DNA of 64,000 nucleotides, taken from Hirschia baltica ATCC 49814. GTDB taxonomy: Bacteria; Pseudomonadota; Alphaproteobacteria; Caulobacterales; Hyphomonadaceae. The notes beneath the pieces were generated by a model that saw nothing but the letters and a program-made list of their open reading frames with translations, was not told where the DNA came from and searched no databases. Below, piece after piece: positions 45,261 through 55,122 of the stretch. The translations under genes and the position numbers were made by a program. Position 1 is the first letter of the stretch. Each line of letters begins with the position of its first letter. Where the stretch lies: positions 1,364,001 through 1,428,000 of the forward strand of contig NC_012982.1 of NCBI RefSeq assembly GCF_000023785.1. The letters run 5' to 3'.

Positions 45261-45277
45261 AAGCACAGTCTCTTTTT
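45244..45277. terminator. Bidirectional terminator, overlapping the end of the SGNH gene
   Basis: 11-bp stem AAAAAGAGACT / AGTCTCTTTTT with a 12-base loop. The left arm contains the last codons of the SGNH gene. Serves the convergent pair (SGNH and S1/P1 nuclease). Confidence 0.85.
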
Positions 45278-45295
45278 CCTTTGGTGATTGTTGTT

Positions 45296-46090
45296 TTACT
45301 CTCCGAAAATTTCGTTGAGATATGCCGCAAGACGTACGCCTGATTGGCTCAAACGTTGGCGCATGACAGGGCGGTGGTCATATATATATTGCCAAGACAA
45401 ATCAGTTTCGCCGTCTTTAGGATAGATGCTAGGGCGAATTTCCTTGCTCTCAGCAATCCATACAGACGGATCTGCATTATACCATTCTTGCGCCAATTCA
45501 GGTGTCATTTTACGGTCTAACCAGTGCGCCATTTCTGTATAAGAAAGTTCTTCATCTTGAACGAGTTTTTCATCCCAGATTTCATGCAGGTTTGATGCTT
45601 CACCCTTAAACATGATTTCCACTTTATTGCCGCCCCAGTCATCTCCTTTGCCGACATGCAGAGGTTGGTGTAGATCACTGACAATGTGGATCACCATGAT
45701 CAGGGCAAGGCGCAATTCTTCAGCGCTAGATTCGTTATTTTGCAGAACAGCTTTAAAGCGCTCAAGACCCGTAAATGCATCGCCCTGTTTTGGGGCGCCG
45801 GCTTCTGCATATGTTTGTTCGTCTGGTACAGTCACAAAATGAAGCGGAAAGGCTTCGCGCTTGAAAAATTCATCATCACTGGAGCGCATATAATCAGGCC
45901 AAGTTGACACTTCAGCCATGTCTTCAACACCGAGAATCGCTTCCACAGCAACTTTTGCCTGATCGCTAAGATAACCTTCCGCAATCTCACCCGTCACGCG
46001 GTGGCCCAATTTGCCCCATGCATGTGCCGGAAGGCTGAATGAGCTTGCAGCAATACAAGCGGAGATGGCGGCTGAAATAAGTAAACGCAT
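45296..46090 (-). CDS. S1/P1 family zinc nuclease, secreted
   Basis: 264 residues. Signal peptide ends at LPAHA, leaving mature N-terminal Trp in WGKLGHR, whose amino group is a zinc ligand in the family. HFVTVP, HIVSDLHQPLHVG and NLHEIWD provide the remaining His/Asp ligands. It cuts single-stranded DNA or RNA in the periplasm, probably for nucleotide scavenging. Divergent from recO. Confidence 0.88.
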   Translation of the reverse strand: MRLLISAAISACIAASSFSLPAHAWGKLGHRVTGEIAEGYLSDQAKVAVEAILGVEDMAEVSTWPDYMRSSDDEFFKREAFPLHFVTVPDEQTYAEAGAPKQGDAFTGLERFKAVLQNNESSAEELRLALIMVIHIVSDLHQPLHVGKGDDWGGNKVEIMFKGEASNLHEIWDEKLVQDEELSYTEMAHWLDRKMTPELAQEWYNADPSVWIAESKEIRPSIYPKDGETDLSWQYIYDHRPVMRQRLSQSGVRLAAYLNEIFGE

Positions 46091-46231
46091 GAGCTGACCT
46101 TAAAACCAATTTGAATGTTTGCGAAAAACCTATGCGGATAGGGCTATAAAAAGCAATCCAAATCGACAAACTTCATCAATCCTTTGCAAAACGACCTTGC
46201 GAAATCCGCAATGCAGCTTAACCATATCCAT

Positions 46232-47104
46232 ATGGCAGAATGGTCCGATACAGCAATATCTCTTGGTGCACGCACATTTGGTGAAACAGATGTGATCCTT
46301 GATGTGTTCACGCCCAGCCGTGGTCGCACGCGCGGGCTTGTCTATGGCGGTATCTCGCAAAAAAAACGTCCAATGATTGAAGCGGGCAACACTATAGATG
46401 TGCAATGGAAAGCCAAAACCGAATCCAGCCTTGGTCATTTTTCTGTGGCTGATGCCATAAATCAACGCGCCGCCCGCTGCATGATAGACCCTTTGGCGCT
46501 GGCTGGTCTATCTGCGGTCACATCCATTTTACGCGATGGCTTGCCAGAAGGTGAGGCCAAAGATGGGCTGTACGAAGCCACAGAAACACTCCTCGATGTC
46601 ATGGGCGAGCCGGATATTTGGCCAGCTATTTTCATCAAATGGGAATTGGGGTTTCTACAGCAAATGGGCTATGGGCTTAATCTAGAGACATGCGTTATCT
46701 CTGGTGCCAATGACGGGCTCACCCATGTTAGCCCCAAATCAGGTTGCGCCGTGCGCGGATCAGAAGCTGAAGAATATATAGACAAGCTCCTCTCATTGCC
46801 GGCCTTTCTGACAGATGCAAAAGCACCGCCAAGCCCTTATGATATTGGCGCAGGATTTAAACTAACCGGCTATTTCCTCACGCGCCGCCTCTTTGCAGAC
46901 ATCAACCGCGACGCACCCGAAGCGCGCTATCTCATGCTGGAACGCTTGGAAAAATCAGGCCGAATTTTACACACAAAAGAACAAGTACAAACAGCCCCAA
47001 AACCAACTGCGACAGCCCAAGGTAATTATATGGGTGCCAAACCCAATGTGCCCGAACACAAAAAGGTCGGCCGCCATATAAGACAGCCTATGAATCGGAA
47101 GTAG
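46232..47104 (+). CDS. recO: DNA repair protein RecO
   Basis: 290 residues from ATG 46232, chosen because RecO proteins usually begin with an M-x-W-S-D strand (here MAEWSDTAI); earlier starts at 46211 or 46184 are possible. N-terminal OB fold (FTPSRGRTRGLVYGG), helical middle, and the CVISG...HVSPKSGCAV segment. It loads RecA with RecR at gaps in recombinational repair. The C-terminal tail is extended and basic. Confidence 0.9.
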   Translation: MAEWSDTAISLGARTFGETDVILDVFTPSRGRTRGLVYGGISQKKRPMIEAGNTIDVQWKAKTESSLGHFSVADAINQRAARCMIDPLALAGLSAVTSILRDGLPEGEAKDGLYEATETLLDVMGEPDIWPAIFIKWELGFLQQMGYGLNLETCVISGANDGLTHVSPKSGCAVRGSEAEEYIDKLLSLPAFLTDAKAPPSPYDIGAGFKLTGYFLTRRLFADINRDAPEARYLMLERLEKSGRILHTKEQVQTAPKPTATAQGNYMGAKPNVPEHKKVGRHIRQPMNRK

Positions 47105-47113
47105 GGGGATGAT

Positions 47114-47986
47114 TTGCTAAAGATGAAACCTTTGCACACCGACAACCTGTTATTTGGTGCTAAAAAAGAGCTTAGTCTTCTTTATCATTACACCAAAGCT
47201 GAAATATTTAATGACTTCATTGCTCCAAGCATGAAGTTAAAAATGAACTCCTTAGATAAAATGAATGATCCGAGGGAGAGCACAACTTGGGAATTTGATT
47301 GGTTGAACCCGATAAACGATGAGTTTTTGAAAGGTAGTGCGCGCCTGAACGATGATATACGGACTTATTCAAGGTTAACTTCATTTTGCCGAGATGAACT
47401 TCATTCTCTGTCAGATGGAGAGCTAGACCATTTTGATGTTACCTACAAACGTGGGTTTTCTAGGCCTCGTATGTGGGCTCAATACGGAGGAGACCATTCC
47501 GGTGTATGTTTGGTGTTCGATACACAAAAATTGTTGAGGAACTTTAAGGCTTTTGGTGTCAAACAAAATTTAAGGTTGATCGATGGTAAAGTTGAGTATG
47601 CCAATCGAAAACCTAATGGTAATATAGCGCGACAGAATGCTTTCACTATTGACGGCACAGAATATAGAAATTTGTCGCGCTATGACTATGCTCAATATCA
47701 TGTTGAGAAACATTATCGAGAACTACTGTTTACAAAACATCTCGATTGGCGGGATGAAAATGAGTACCGGATCATGCTGTATGGACAATCGAAAGATCCG
47801 ATTTTCGTTCCATTCTTTGATGCACTTAAATATGTTGTTCTCGGCTCAAAGTGTGAGGGGCAAACAAGAGAAAAAATTGTAGACTTTTGCTGTTCCACAA
47901 GTATCAATGCTGCCTATTTAAAATGGAAGAATGGTTATCCAGAACCTTTGCCGCTTGTCCTTGATGGTCAGCGGTGGTTTCGATAG
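47114..47986 (+). CDS. DUF2971 family protein
   Basis: 290 residues from TTG 47114 (five bases after GGGGG); ATG 47123 is an alternative. The N-terminus LYHYTKAEIFNDFI, with KMNDPRESTTWEF, and WAQYGGDHSGVCLVFD are hallmark DUF2971 blocks. Function unknown; such genes are often in variable genome regions. It is AT-rich: 120 bases counted at 47161-47280 give 33% GC, against 54% for 120 bases of recO (46501-46620). Codon use thus differs from its neighbours, suggesting horizontal gain. Confidence 0.83.
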   Translation: MLKMKPLHTDNLLFGAKKELSLLYHYTKAEIFNDFIAPSMKLKMNSLDKMNDPRESTTWEFDWLNPINDEFLKGSARLNDDIRTYSRLTSFCRDELHSLSDGELDHFDVTYKRGFSRPRMWAQYGGDHSGVCLVFDTQKLLRNFKAFGVKQNLRLIDGKVEYANRKPNGNIARQNAFTIDGTEYRNLSRYDYAQYHVEKHYRELLFTKHLDWRDENEYRIMLYGQSKDPIFVPFFDALKYVVLGSKCEGQTREKIVDFCCSTSINAAYLKWKNGYPEPLPLVLDGQRWFR

Positions 47987-48167
47987 ATTGAGAAACAATT
48001 TCGCCACTCATATTTACTCAGCGCTTCGTAAATGGGATTTTGTTGCATCCATCCACTCACAACATCCACCCTTAACCACTCTTGGCGGTTGGAACAATTC
48101 GTCTTAGACAATATGGTTAAGAATCAAAACACCCAAATCAAATCAGAAGACAAGCGTAAGATCCTCC

Positions 48168-50420
48168 ATGAGCGATGAATTCAAGACTGATGACCAAGAC
48201 AATGGTATAATCGAAGAACCCATGTCAGATGCGCTTTCCAAGCGCTACCTTGCTTATGCTTTGTCAACCATCACGTCTCGTGCCTTGCCGGATGTGCGCG
48301 ATGGGCTAAAGCCTGTTCACCGCCGTTTGATGTATGCCATGCGCTTGCTGAAGCTAAACCCAGAATTGGCGTTTAAAAAGTCTGCGCGTGTGGTTGGGGA
48401 TGTGATTGGTAAATACCACCCCCACGGTGATGCTTCCATTTATGATGCGCTTGTGCGTTTGGCTCAAGATTTCAACGTGCGTTATCCGCTTGTGGATGGG
48501 CAGGGCAATTTTGGGAATATTGACGGCGATAGCGCAGCCGCCATGCGTTATACAGAATCGCGTCTAACACCTGCCGCCCAGCTATTGCTTGAAGGGCTGG
48601 ATGAAAACGCGGTAGATTTTAAAGAGACTTATGATGGCGGCGATAAAGAGCCGGTTGTCTTGGCGTCTGGTTTCCCAAATTTATTGTGTAATGGTTCATC
48701 TGGTATTGCTGTGGGGATGGCGACCAGCATTCCGCCACACAATGCAGCTGAAACCATTGATGCATGTATCCATTTGATCGAAAACAAAAGCGCGACAACT
48801 GCTGACCTTGTTAAAATCATGCCGGGTCCAGATTTTCCAACGGGCGGTGAAATCGTTGAGGACGAAGACAGCATTCTCAAAGCCTATGAAACAGGGCGCG
48901 GCGGTTTCCGTATGCGCTGTAAATGGGAAAAAGAAGATTTGCCTCGCGGCCTTTGGCAGATCGTTGTCACCGAAATTCCTTATCAGGTGCAAAAATCCAA
49001 ACTCATCGAACGTCTTGCTGAACTAATCGAGACCAAAAAAGCACCGCTTCTTGATGATGTGATGGATGAAAGCGCCGAAGACATTCGCGTTGTGCTTGTG
49101 CCGCGCAACAAGCTGGTTGATCCAGATGTTTTGATGGCCAGCTTGTATAAAATGTCAGACCTAGAATCGCGCTTCTCGCTCAACATGAATGTGCTGGACC
49201 ATAATGTGCCGCGCGTGATGGGCTTGAAGCAGGTGCTTCAATGTTATTTGGCTCACCGTCAGGAAGTGATTGTGCGCCGCGCCCAGCACCGCCTCGATAA
49301 AATCGAAGCGCGTCTGCACATTCTTGAAGGGTATTTAAAAGCCTATCTCAACATTGATGAAGTGATCCGCATCATCCGTTATGAAGATCACCCAAAAGAA
49401 GAATTGATGAAGGCGTTCAAGCTCTCTGAAATTCAAACTGATGCTATCCTCAATATGCGTTTGCGGGCATTGCGCAAACTTGAAGAAATCGAAATCCAAG
49501 GCGAGCACGACAAGCTGACTCAAGAGCGCGACAAGCTCGTGCAGCTTATCGGTTCTGAAGCGCGCCAATGGACGGAAGTGAAACGCCAGTTAAAAATCGC
49601 GCGTGAGGTGTTTGATCCAGAGTCTGACCTTGGTCGCCGCCGCTCCAAATTTGGCGTTGCCGTTGAGATTGATGCCGACGCGGCGCTTGAGGCCATGATC
49701 CCTAAAGAGCCGATCACAGTTATCCTCTCCAAAATGGGTTGGATACGTGCGCTTAAAGGGCACAATCAGGCGATGGATAAACTCAAATTCAAAGACGGAG
49801 ATGAACTCGCATTCACGTTGGAATGTCAGACGACAGATAAAGTTGTGTTGTTGGCATCGGGCGGTAAAGCATTCACATTCGCGGCAGATAAATTGCCAAG
49901 CGGGCGCGGTCATGGTGAACCGATCAGACTCTCCATTGATTTACCAGAAGATGAAGAGATAATCGCCACTATCACACCAAAAACTGGATACAGACGTGTT
50001 GTTGCATCCACAGCAGGTTATGGTTTTGTCGTGAATGAAGAAGAACTCGTCTCACAAAAACGCGGCGGCAAAGTGATACAAAACCCACCCGATGGCGCGA
50101 CTTTTGCGTTCTGCCCGCGTGTTGAAGGCGACATGGTGGCCGTTATTGGCGACAATAAGAAAATCCTGTTTTTCCCGCTTGAAGAACTCCCAGAAATGGC
50201 GCGCGGTAAAGGCGTGAAGCTTCAAAATTACAAACAAAGCGGACTTATCAATGAACAACTCATGGATATCTGCACATTTGATTCTGAAGATGGTTTCTTC
50301 TGGAAAGATACAGGTGGCCGCAATATCTCGCTCAATGAGTGGCGTGATTGGCTTGGAAAACGCGCAGCAGCAGGTAAATTAGCGCCTAAAGGCTTTAACC
50401 GCACTGGAAAATTCAGTTAG
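48168..50420 (+). CDS. parC: DNA topoisomerase IV subunit A
   Basis: 750 residues. [21 protein letters not shown] and the active-site Tyr128 in [10 protein letters not shown] identify a type IIA A subunit. The length and lack of a canonical GyrA box argue for ParC rather than GyrA; the C-terminal beta-pinwheel region is present (residues about 500-740). It decatenates chromosomes with ParE. recO-parC adjacency, here interrupted by the DUF2971 gene, is something I recall from other alphaproteobacteria. Confidence 0.92.
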   Translation: MSDEFKTDDQDNGIIEEPMSDALSKRYLAYALSTITSRALPDVRDGLKPVHRRLMYAMRLLKLNPELAFKKSARVVGDVIGKYHPHGDASIYDALVRLAQDFNVRYPLVDGQGNFGNIDGDSAAAMRYTESRLTPAAQLLLEGLDENAVDFKETYDGGDKEPVVLASGFPNLLCNGSSGIAVGMATSIPPHNAAETIDACIHLIENKSATTADLVKIMPGPDFPTGGEIVEDEDSILKAYETGRGGFRMRCKWEKEDLPRGLWQIVVTEIPYQVQKSKLIERLAELIETKKAPLLDDVMDESAEDIRVVLVPRNKLVDPDVLMASLYKMSDLESRFSLNMNVLDHNVPRVMGLKQVLQCYLAHRQEVIVRRAQHRLDKIEARLHILEGYLKAYLNIDEVIRIIRYEDHPKEELMKAFKLSEIQTDAILNMRLRALRKLEEIEIQGEHDKLTQERDKLVQLIGSEARQWTEVKRQLKIAREVFDPESDLGRRRSKFGVAVEIDADAALEAMIPKEPITVILSKMGWIRALKGHNQAMDKLKFKDGDELAFTLECQTTDKVVLLASGGKAFTFAADKLPSGRGHGEPIRLSIDLPEDEEIIATITPKTGYRRVVASTAGYGFVVNEEELVSQKRGGKVIQNPPDGATFAFCPRVEGDMVAVIGDNKKILFFPLEELPEMARGKGVKLQNYKQSGLINEQLMDICTFDSEDGFFWKDTGGRNISLNEWRDWLGKRAAAGKLAPKGFNRTGKFS

Positions 50421-50496
50421 GCTTTTGCACTGTTTGCAATTTGTGTTTAGAGTTTTCCCTAATGAATAAGTGTTTCATATCTGAGGGGAAAACACG

Positions 50497-51060
50497 ATGA
50501 TGCCATTATATATCGCCTTGGGCGTAATTGCGCTGATCGTCATATATCTGATCGCGCTTTACAACGGTCTTGTCGCTAAGCGCCAGCAATGCAATGAGTC
50601 CTTTTCTGGCATAGATGTGCAGTTGAAATTGCGCCAAAACCTCGTGCCAAACCTTGTTGACACTGTGAAGGGTTATGCTTCCCACGAGCAGGAAACACTT
50701 GATCAGGTTATTTCAGCAAGAAACTCTGCGATCGCCGCAAATGGTCCAGCCGAAGCCAGCGCTGCTGAAGGTATGCTAAGTGGCGCTTTGGGGAAATTGT
50801 TTGCATTATCTGAAGCTTATCCAGACTTAAAAGCCAATACAAACTTCCTTCAGCTTCAAAACGAGCTATCTCAAATTGAAGACAAAATCGCTGCAGCGCG
50901 CCGTTTCTACAACTCTGCGGTTGGTGATTTCAACACAGCGATAGAGCAATTTCCTGCTGTTATGCTTGCTGGTGGGTGGGGCTTTAGTAAACGTGAATTC
51001 TTCGACCTAGGCGAAGAAACACGCGCAGACCTTTCAGTCGTCCCTGAAGTGAAATTCTAG
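50497..51060 (+). CDS. lemA: LemA family protein
   Basis: 187 residues. One N-terminal membrane helix (about 4-22), then the LemA block YNGLVAKRQQCNESFSGIDVQLKLRQNLVPNLV and a helical bundle. The C-terminus is cytosolic or periplasmic depending on topology; function unknown, with suggested roles in envelope stress. SD GAGGGG precedes ATG 50497. Confidence 0.9.
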   Translation: MMPLYIALGVIALIVIYLIALYNGLVAKRQQCNESFSGIDVQLKLRQNLVPNLVDTVKGYASHEQETLDQVISARNSAIAANGPAEASAAEGMLSGALGKLFALSEAYPDLKANTNFLQLQNELSQIEDKIAAARRFYNSAVGDFNTAIEQFPAVMLAGGWGFSKREFFDLGEETRADLSVVPEVKF

Positions 51061-51160
51061 TTTGTAGAAATTAAGAATATAAAAGTGAAGTTTTCGGCCA
51101 CAAATCTTCTCCGCATTATATTATAAGAGAGGCGAGCAAGTTGATCTTGCTTGGAAAAAT

Positions 51161-51553
51161 ATGAGCCGATACACATGCTTTAAAGTCGCTGCTTTATTCG
51201 CGTTCCTTGCTGTGATGCTAGGAGCGTTTGGTGCGCATGGATTGCGTGGTTTGCTGGACGAGCGCCATTTGGCCACGTTTGAAACAGGCGTGCGCTATCA
51301 GTTTTATCATGCTGTTGGACTGTTTATCATAGGTTTTCTGATCACCTTAAATCAGGGCGTAAAATGGCTGGGTTATGCTAGTTATTTTCTAAGCGGCGGT
51401 ATTATATTGTTCTCTGGTTCACTCTATTTGCTGGCATGTAACCAAATCATCGACATACCCGCTTGGGTTGGTCCAATAACGCCGCTAGGTGGCTTGTGCC
51501 TTATGATAGGCTGGGGCTGCGTGTTTATATCTCAATTTAGCATCAAGGCTTGA
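51161..51553 (+). CDS. DUF423 family small membrane protein
   Basis: 130 residues with four hydrophobic helices (about 7-27, 47-64, 68-90, 98-120). The start AFLAVMLGAFGAHGL and TGVRYQFYHAVGL are the DUF423 signature. Function unknown. Confidence 0.87.
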   Translation: MSRYTCFKVAALFAFLAVMLGAFGAHGLRGLLDERHLATFETGVRYQFYHAVGLFIIGFLITLNQGVKWLGYASYFLSGGIILFSGSLYLLACNQIIDIPAWVGPITPLGGLCLMIGWGCVFISQFSIKA

Positions 51554-51691
51554 TGGCATATAAGGCATCAGGGGCGCTCAAGTGTTAACGAAAGCTGAGA
51601 TAAAATAAGGGATTGCCGCATCGAAATTGGTTGGCTACTCTCAAATATATCAATGCCAAACGTATTGCGTACTTATTTCCGGAAGACATGA

Positions 51692-52792
51692 ATGATTGCA
51701 GACTCGCATCCAAAACAGGCTGAACGCCTTGTTGCGCTAAGAAGTTACGGTATTCTGGATACCCCGCGGGAAGCTGACTTTGACGATATTGTTGAACTCG
51801 CGTCTACCGTTTGTGAAACTGCTATCTCAGTGGTTAATTTGATTGATGCTGATCGGCAATGGTTTAAAGCTGAGGTCGGTTTGGGTGTCCGGGAAACGCC
51901 TTTGGAAACATCAATTTGTTCCCATATTATCCTTGAAGATGATTTCGTCGAAATTCCAGATACGCTCAAAGATAATCGAACAGGCGACAACCCCTTATGC
52001 CTAAGCGATCAAGGATTGCGATTTTATGCAGGCGCATTGCTCAAAACATCTGAAGGATTACCAATCGGCACTTTGTGCGTCCTTGACCATGAGCCGCGTC
52101 GATTGAATGATTTCCAGAAAAAGACACTCAATACATTGGCCAAGCAAGTCATGCGTGAACTCGAATTGCGTATGGCATTGGAAGAACAAGAAGTTTTACG
52201 ACGTGAGATGGATCATCGCGTTAAAAACTCTCTTCAAACAGTGGCTTCGCTTGTCAGGCTCTATAAATCAAAAGGCCATCCAGAAAGTGCGGAAGCATTT
52301 GATGCGGTAGCACGCAAAGTAGAGGCGATCTCTCTTCTGCATGAAGAATTACATCAAACAACCAGCAATGAAATGGTGCCGATGAAGCGCTTTATTCAAA
52401 AGGTTGTTGATTTACTTCAAAAGTCAGCACCTGCGAATGTGACAGTTGAGTTTGCGGGTGATGCATTGGAAATGAAGTCCGAGGATGCATCCGGAATCGC
52501 GATGATTGTTAGTGAGTTTGTTGCCAATTCCATAAAACATGCGTTTCCCGATGATCGAGAAGGCGTTATCAAAATTACACTTCACATTGACGGCGTCGCC
52601 GGATGGCGGCTCGCATGTCATGATGATGGCGTCGGTTCAGCCCATGAAAATACCTCCACCAGCAAGGTTGAGGGCTTGGGTTTGAAATTAATAAATGCTG
52701 TCGTTTCAAAAATGCATGCGCAAACAACCCGCGGTGCTGATGCAGATGGCTATCATATGACGATTGTTTCAAATCCGATTATTGAAAGCTAA
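51692..52792 (+). CDS. Sensor histidine kinase, GAF plus HisKA_2/HWE type
   Basis: 366 residues, soluble. GAF domain about 22-160 (ETAISVVNLIDADRQWFKAEVG, TSICSHII, PIGTLCVLD), H-box with His175 in EMDHRVKNSLQTVASL, then an HATPase domain with SEFVANSIKHAFPD and DDGVG, ending in GLGLKLI. This type is common in alphaproteobacterial light and general stress signalling. The GAF lacks a visible chromophore Cys signature, so the ligand is unknown. No response regulator is adjacent. Confidence 0.88.
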   Translation: MIADSHPKQAERLVALRSYGILDTPREADFDDIVELASTVCETAISVVNLIDADRQWFKAEVGLGVRETPLETSICSHIILEDDFVEIPDTLKDNRTGDNPLCLSDQGLRFYAGALLKTSEGLPIGTLCVLDHEPRRLNDFQKKTLNTLAKQVMRELELRMALEEQEVLRREMDHRVKNSLQTVASLVRLYKSKGHPESAEAFDAVARKVEAISLLHEELHQTTSNEMVPMKRFIQKVVDLLQKSAPANVTVEFAGDALEMKSEDASGIAMIVSEFVANSIKHAFPDDREGVIKITLHIDGVAGWRLACHDDGVGSAHENTSTSKVEGLGLKLINAVVSKMHAQTTRGADADGYHMTIVSNPIIES

Positions 52793-52843
52793 ATATTGAA
52801 TTTTGGGTTGGCTCATTCCTAAAGTTGGGAATGCTTCTATCCC

Positions 52844-54442
52844 TCATATTAAAGCGGTCACTAATTGTGGAATAAACACCACAGCTAGCAGTGCAATAAT
52901 TTGCAATCCGATAAATGGGATAGCGCCGCGCCAAATATCTGGCGTGTCTATTTCTGGCGGAGCTGCCCCTTTGAGATAAAACAGCGCAAATCCAAATGGC
53001 GGCGTTAGGAAACTGGTTTGCAAGTTCATCGCCATAAGAATGGCCAACCAGACTGGGTCCGCGCCTAGCATAATCAGGGGCGGTGCAACCAGCGGCACGA
53101 TAATGAAGGTGATTTCAAGAAAATCCAGAAAGAAGCCCATGAGGAACATGACGAGCATTGTCACGGCGAGGGCACCCCACATACCGCCTGGAATATTTAT
53201 CAATAAATGCTCTATGAATTCATCACCGCCAAGACCGCGAAATACGATAGAGAATAAGCCAGCACATATGAGTATGAGGAATATCATAGAGGTAATCTGA
53301 GCGGCGCTATTAAAAGAGGTCTGGAGTTTTTGACTGCTTCCCAGCGTGAATAAAGAAGCAAATGTTCCAGCGCCTATCAAACCGCATATGAGGGCAGCGT
53401 AAATCTTGCCCAACAATGAGCTGCTGAAGAACAGGCTTGGTGGCGCATCTTCGGGTAAGTTTCCTAACCAGCCAAGCTTTAATCCCCAAACCGTTAGAAT
53501 GAGAAGAATAAGCGCAAAAGCCCCCGCTATACTTATTACCATAAATGGAGATGTTTTTTCATCATCCAGTCGGATACGAATACCGGCCAGTATTATCGCT
53601 CCAATAGCGCCAACAGCTGCGGCTTCTGTGGGAGAGGTGAACCCACCAAGAATAGACCCAAGCACTGCAATGATGAGTGTTATTGGTGCGATGAAAGAAA
53701 AAGCCGTGCGTGCAACAGAAGGGATGTCCTGATCTTGATCAATATCTATGTTTTGAGAGCGCGCTGGCATGGATGCCGGGTTTTTAATGGCAATAAACGC
53801 CAAATAGGCAAGATAAAGTCCGACAAGCAGCATTCCGGGTAATAGCGCACCGGTGAACAAATCACCCGCACTGACAGGTGAGGGCGGCTGCCCCATTGCT
53901 TGGCGAGCTTCGGCATTCGCATTCGATACAGTATCAGCTAGCACAATCAAAACAATAGAAGGCGGGATGATCTGACCAAGCGTCCCAGAAGCGGCAATCG
54001 TGCCGGCTGCAATGCGTTTGTCATAGCCTTGCCTGAGCATGCTGGGCAGGGCGATCAAAGTCATTGTGACCACTGTTGCGCCGACAATCCCTGTGGATGC
54101 GGCTAGCAAAGCGCCGACTATTACAACAGCATAGCCAAGTCCGCCGCGCACTCCTGAGAGCAATCGCCCTGTTGCAATGAGAAGATCTTCTGCGACCCGG
54201 GACTTTTCCAAGATTACGCCCATAATCACAAAGAGCGGCACCGCAGCAAGCACTTGATTACTCATATTTCCAAGGATACGGCTCGGCCAGAATATCAATG
54301 CACGTGGTTCAAACACGTCAAAGGCGACGCCAAGTGCGGCAAATGCGAGTGCAATGCCCCCTAGTGTCAAAGCGACCTGATAACCGGCAAGCAATGCTAT
54401 GAAAGCAGCCGCAAACATGAGTATGTGAAGATAATCAGCCAT
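52844..54442 (-). CDS. dctM: TRAP transporter large permease subunit, DctM-like
   Basis: 532 residues, about twelve or more hydrophobic helices. TRAP large-subunit features: VPLFVIMGVILEKS, GIVGATVVTMTLIALPSMLR, and PPSIVLIVLADT; the insert with the acidic QNIDIDQDQDIPS loop is longer than usual. It couples sodium gradient to uptake of an organic anion. The start overlaps the small subunit stop by one base. Confidence 0.92.
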   Translation of the reverse strand: MADYLHILMFAAAFIALLAGYQVALTLGGIALAFAALGVAFDVFEPRALIFWPSRILGNMSNQVLAAVPLFVIMGVILEKSRVAEDLLIATGRLLSGVRGGLGYAVVIVGALLAASTGIVGATVVTMTLIALPSMLRQGYDKRIAAGTIAASGTLGQIIPPSIVLIVLADTVSNANAEARQAMGQPPSPVSAGDLFTGALLPGMLLVGLYLAYLAFIAIKNPASMPARSQNIDIDQDQDIPSVARTAFSFIAPITLIIAVLGSILGGFTSPTEAAAVGAIGAIILAGIRIRLDDEKTSPFMVISIAGAFALILLILTVWGLKLGWLGNLPEDAPPSLFFSSSLLGKIYAALICGLIGAGTFASLFTLGSSQKLQTSFNSAAQITSMIFLILICAGLFSIVFRGLGGDEFIEHLLINIPGGMWGALAVTMLVMFLMGFFLDFLEITFIIVPLVAPPLIMLGADPVWLAILMAMNLQTSFLTPPFGFALFYLKGAAPPEIDTPDIWRGAIPFIGLQIIALLAVVFIPQLVTALI

Positions 54443-55098
54443 TAATTATCTCCTGTGTCAGTCGTTTTAAGGCTTGGAATGTCTTTTAGAATCCCAACTG
54501 CTTTGGTTGCATTCGCCCACCCTTGCAGCGTCATCGTTACGGCAAAAACAGGCACCAAAGTCTTGAAGAGGAAAAGAAGCGGTAAACCATCGGGTTCGGT
54601 TGATAATTCCATTCGACCAGACAAGGCACCCCATGCTCTGGCTAACTGAGGCTCATAGGAATCTAGGATCAAAATCATAAGCGGAAATAAAAATAGATAT
54701 GTCCCTACCAGATCTACAATAGCCCGCTGTTTTTTAGTGAAGTTTGCGTAAAAAATGTCAACGCGTACATGACCGCCAGAATTGAGCGCGCCAGCCGATG
54801 CAAACATGAAACAAGTGGCAAACGCATATATCCATATATCTTTTAGCCAACTGAAACTCAGGCCGAAAACATAGCGCATCAAGACGGCGGTCAGCATGCC
54901 AGCGGCCATGATAAAGCCTGCCCAACCCGCAATGTTCAGCATGGCTTTGCTCAGTCCATCAATAAGCTGAACCATACCTTTAAACTTGTCTCCAAAGTGA
55001 GGAAAAGCCAGCAAAAGCAATGGAACCAGCAGGACTGGTGACAGAACAAGGCCTACATAATGTAGGCCTTTCCCAAGGAGAAGTGCGGTATCGGACAC
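54442..55098 (-). CDS. dctQ: TRAP transporter small permease subunit, DctQ-like
   Basis: 218 residues with four main hydrophobic segments and the SFSWLKDIWIYAF and HVRVDIFYANFTKKQR segments typical of DctQ. It bridges the binding protein and the large permease. Co-translated with dctM (TAATG). Confidence 0.88.
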   Translation of the reverse strand: MSDTALLLGKGLHYVGLVLSPVLLVPLLLLAFPHFGDKFKGMVQLIDGLSKAMLNIAGWAGFIMAAGMLTAVLMRYVFGLSFSWLKDIWIYAFATCFMFASAGALNSGGHVRVDIFYANFTKKQRAIVDLVGTYLFLFPLMILILDSYEPQLARAWGALSGRMELSTEPDGLPLLFLFKTLVPVFAVTMTLQGWANATKAVGILKDIPSLKTTDTGDN

Positions 55099-55122
55099 GA
55101 ATTAATTCTGAGCGTTAGCTCA

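Noticed and set aside
53406-53732. Antisense frame inside dctM
   Set aside because: Composition follows from the hydrophobic codons of dctM read in reverse; no start signal or neighbour.
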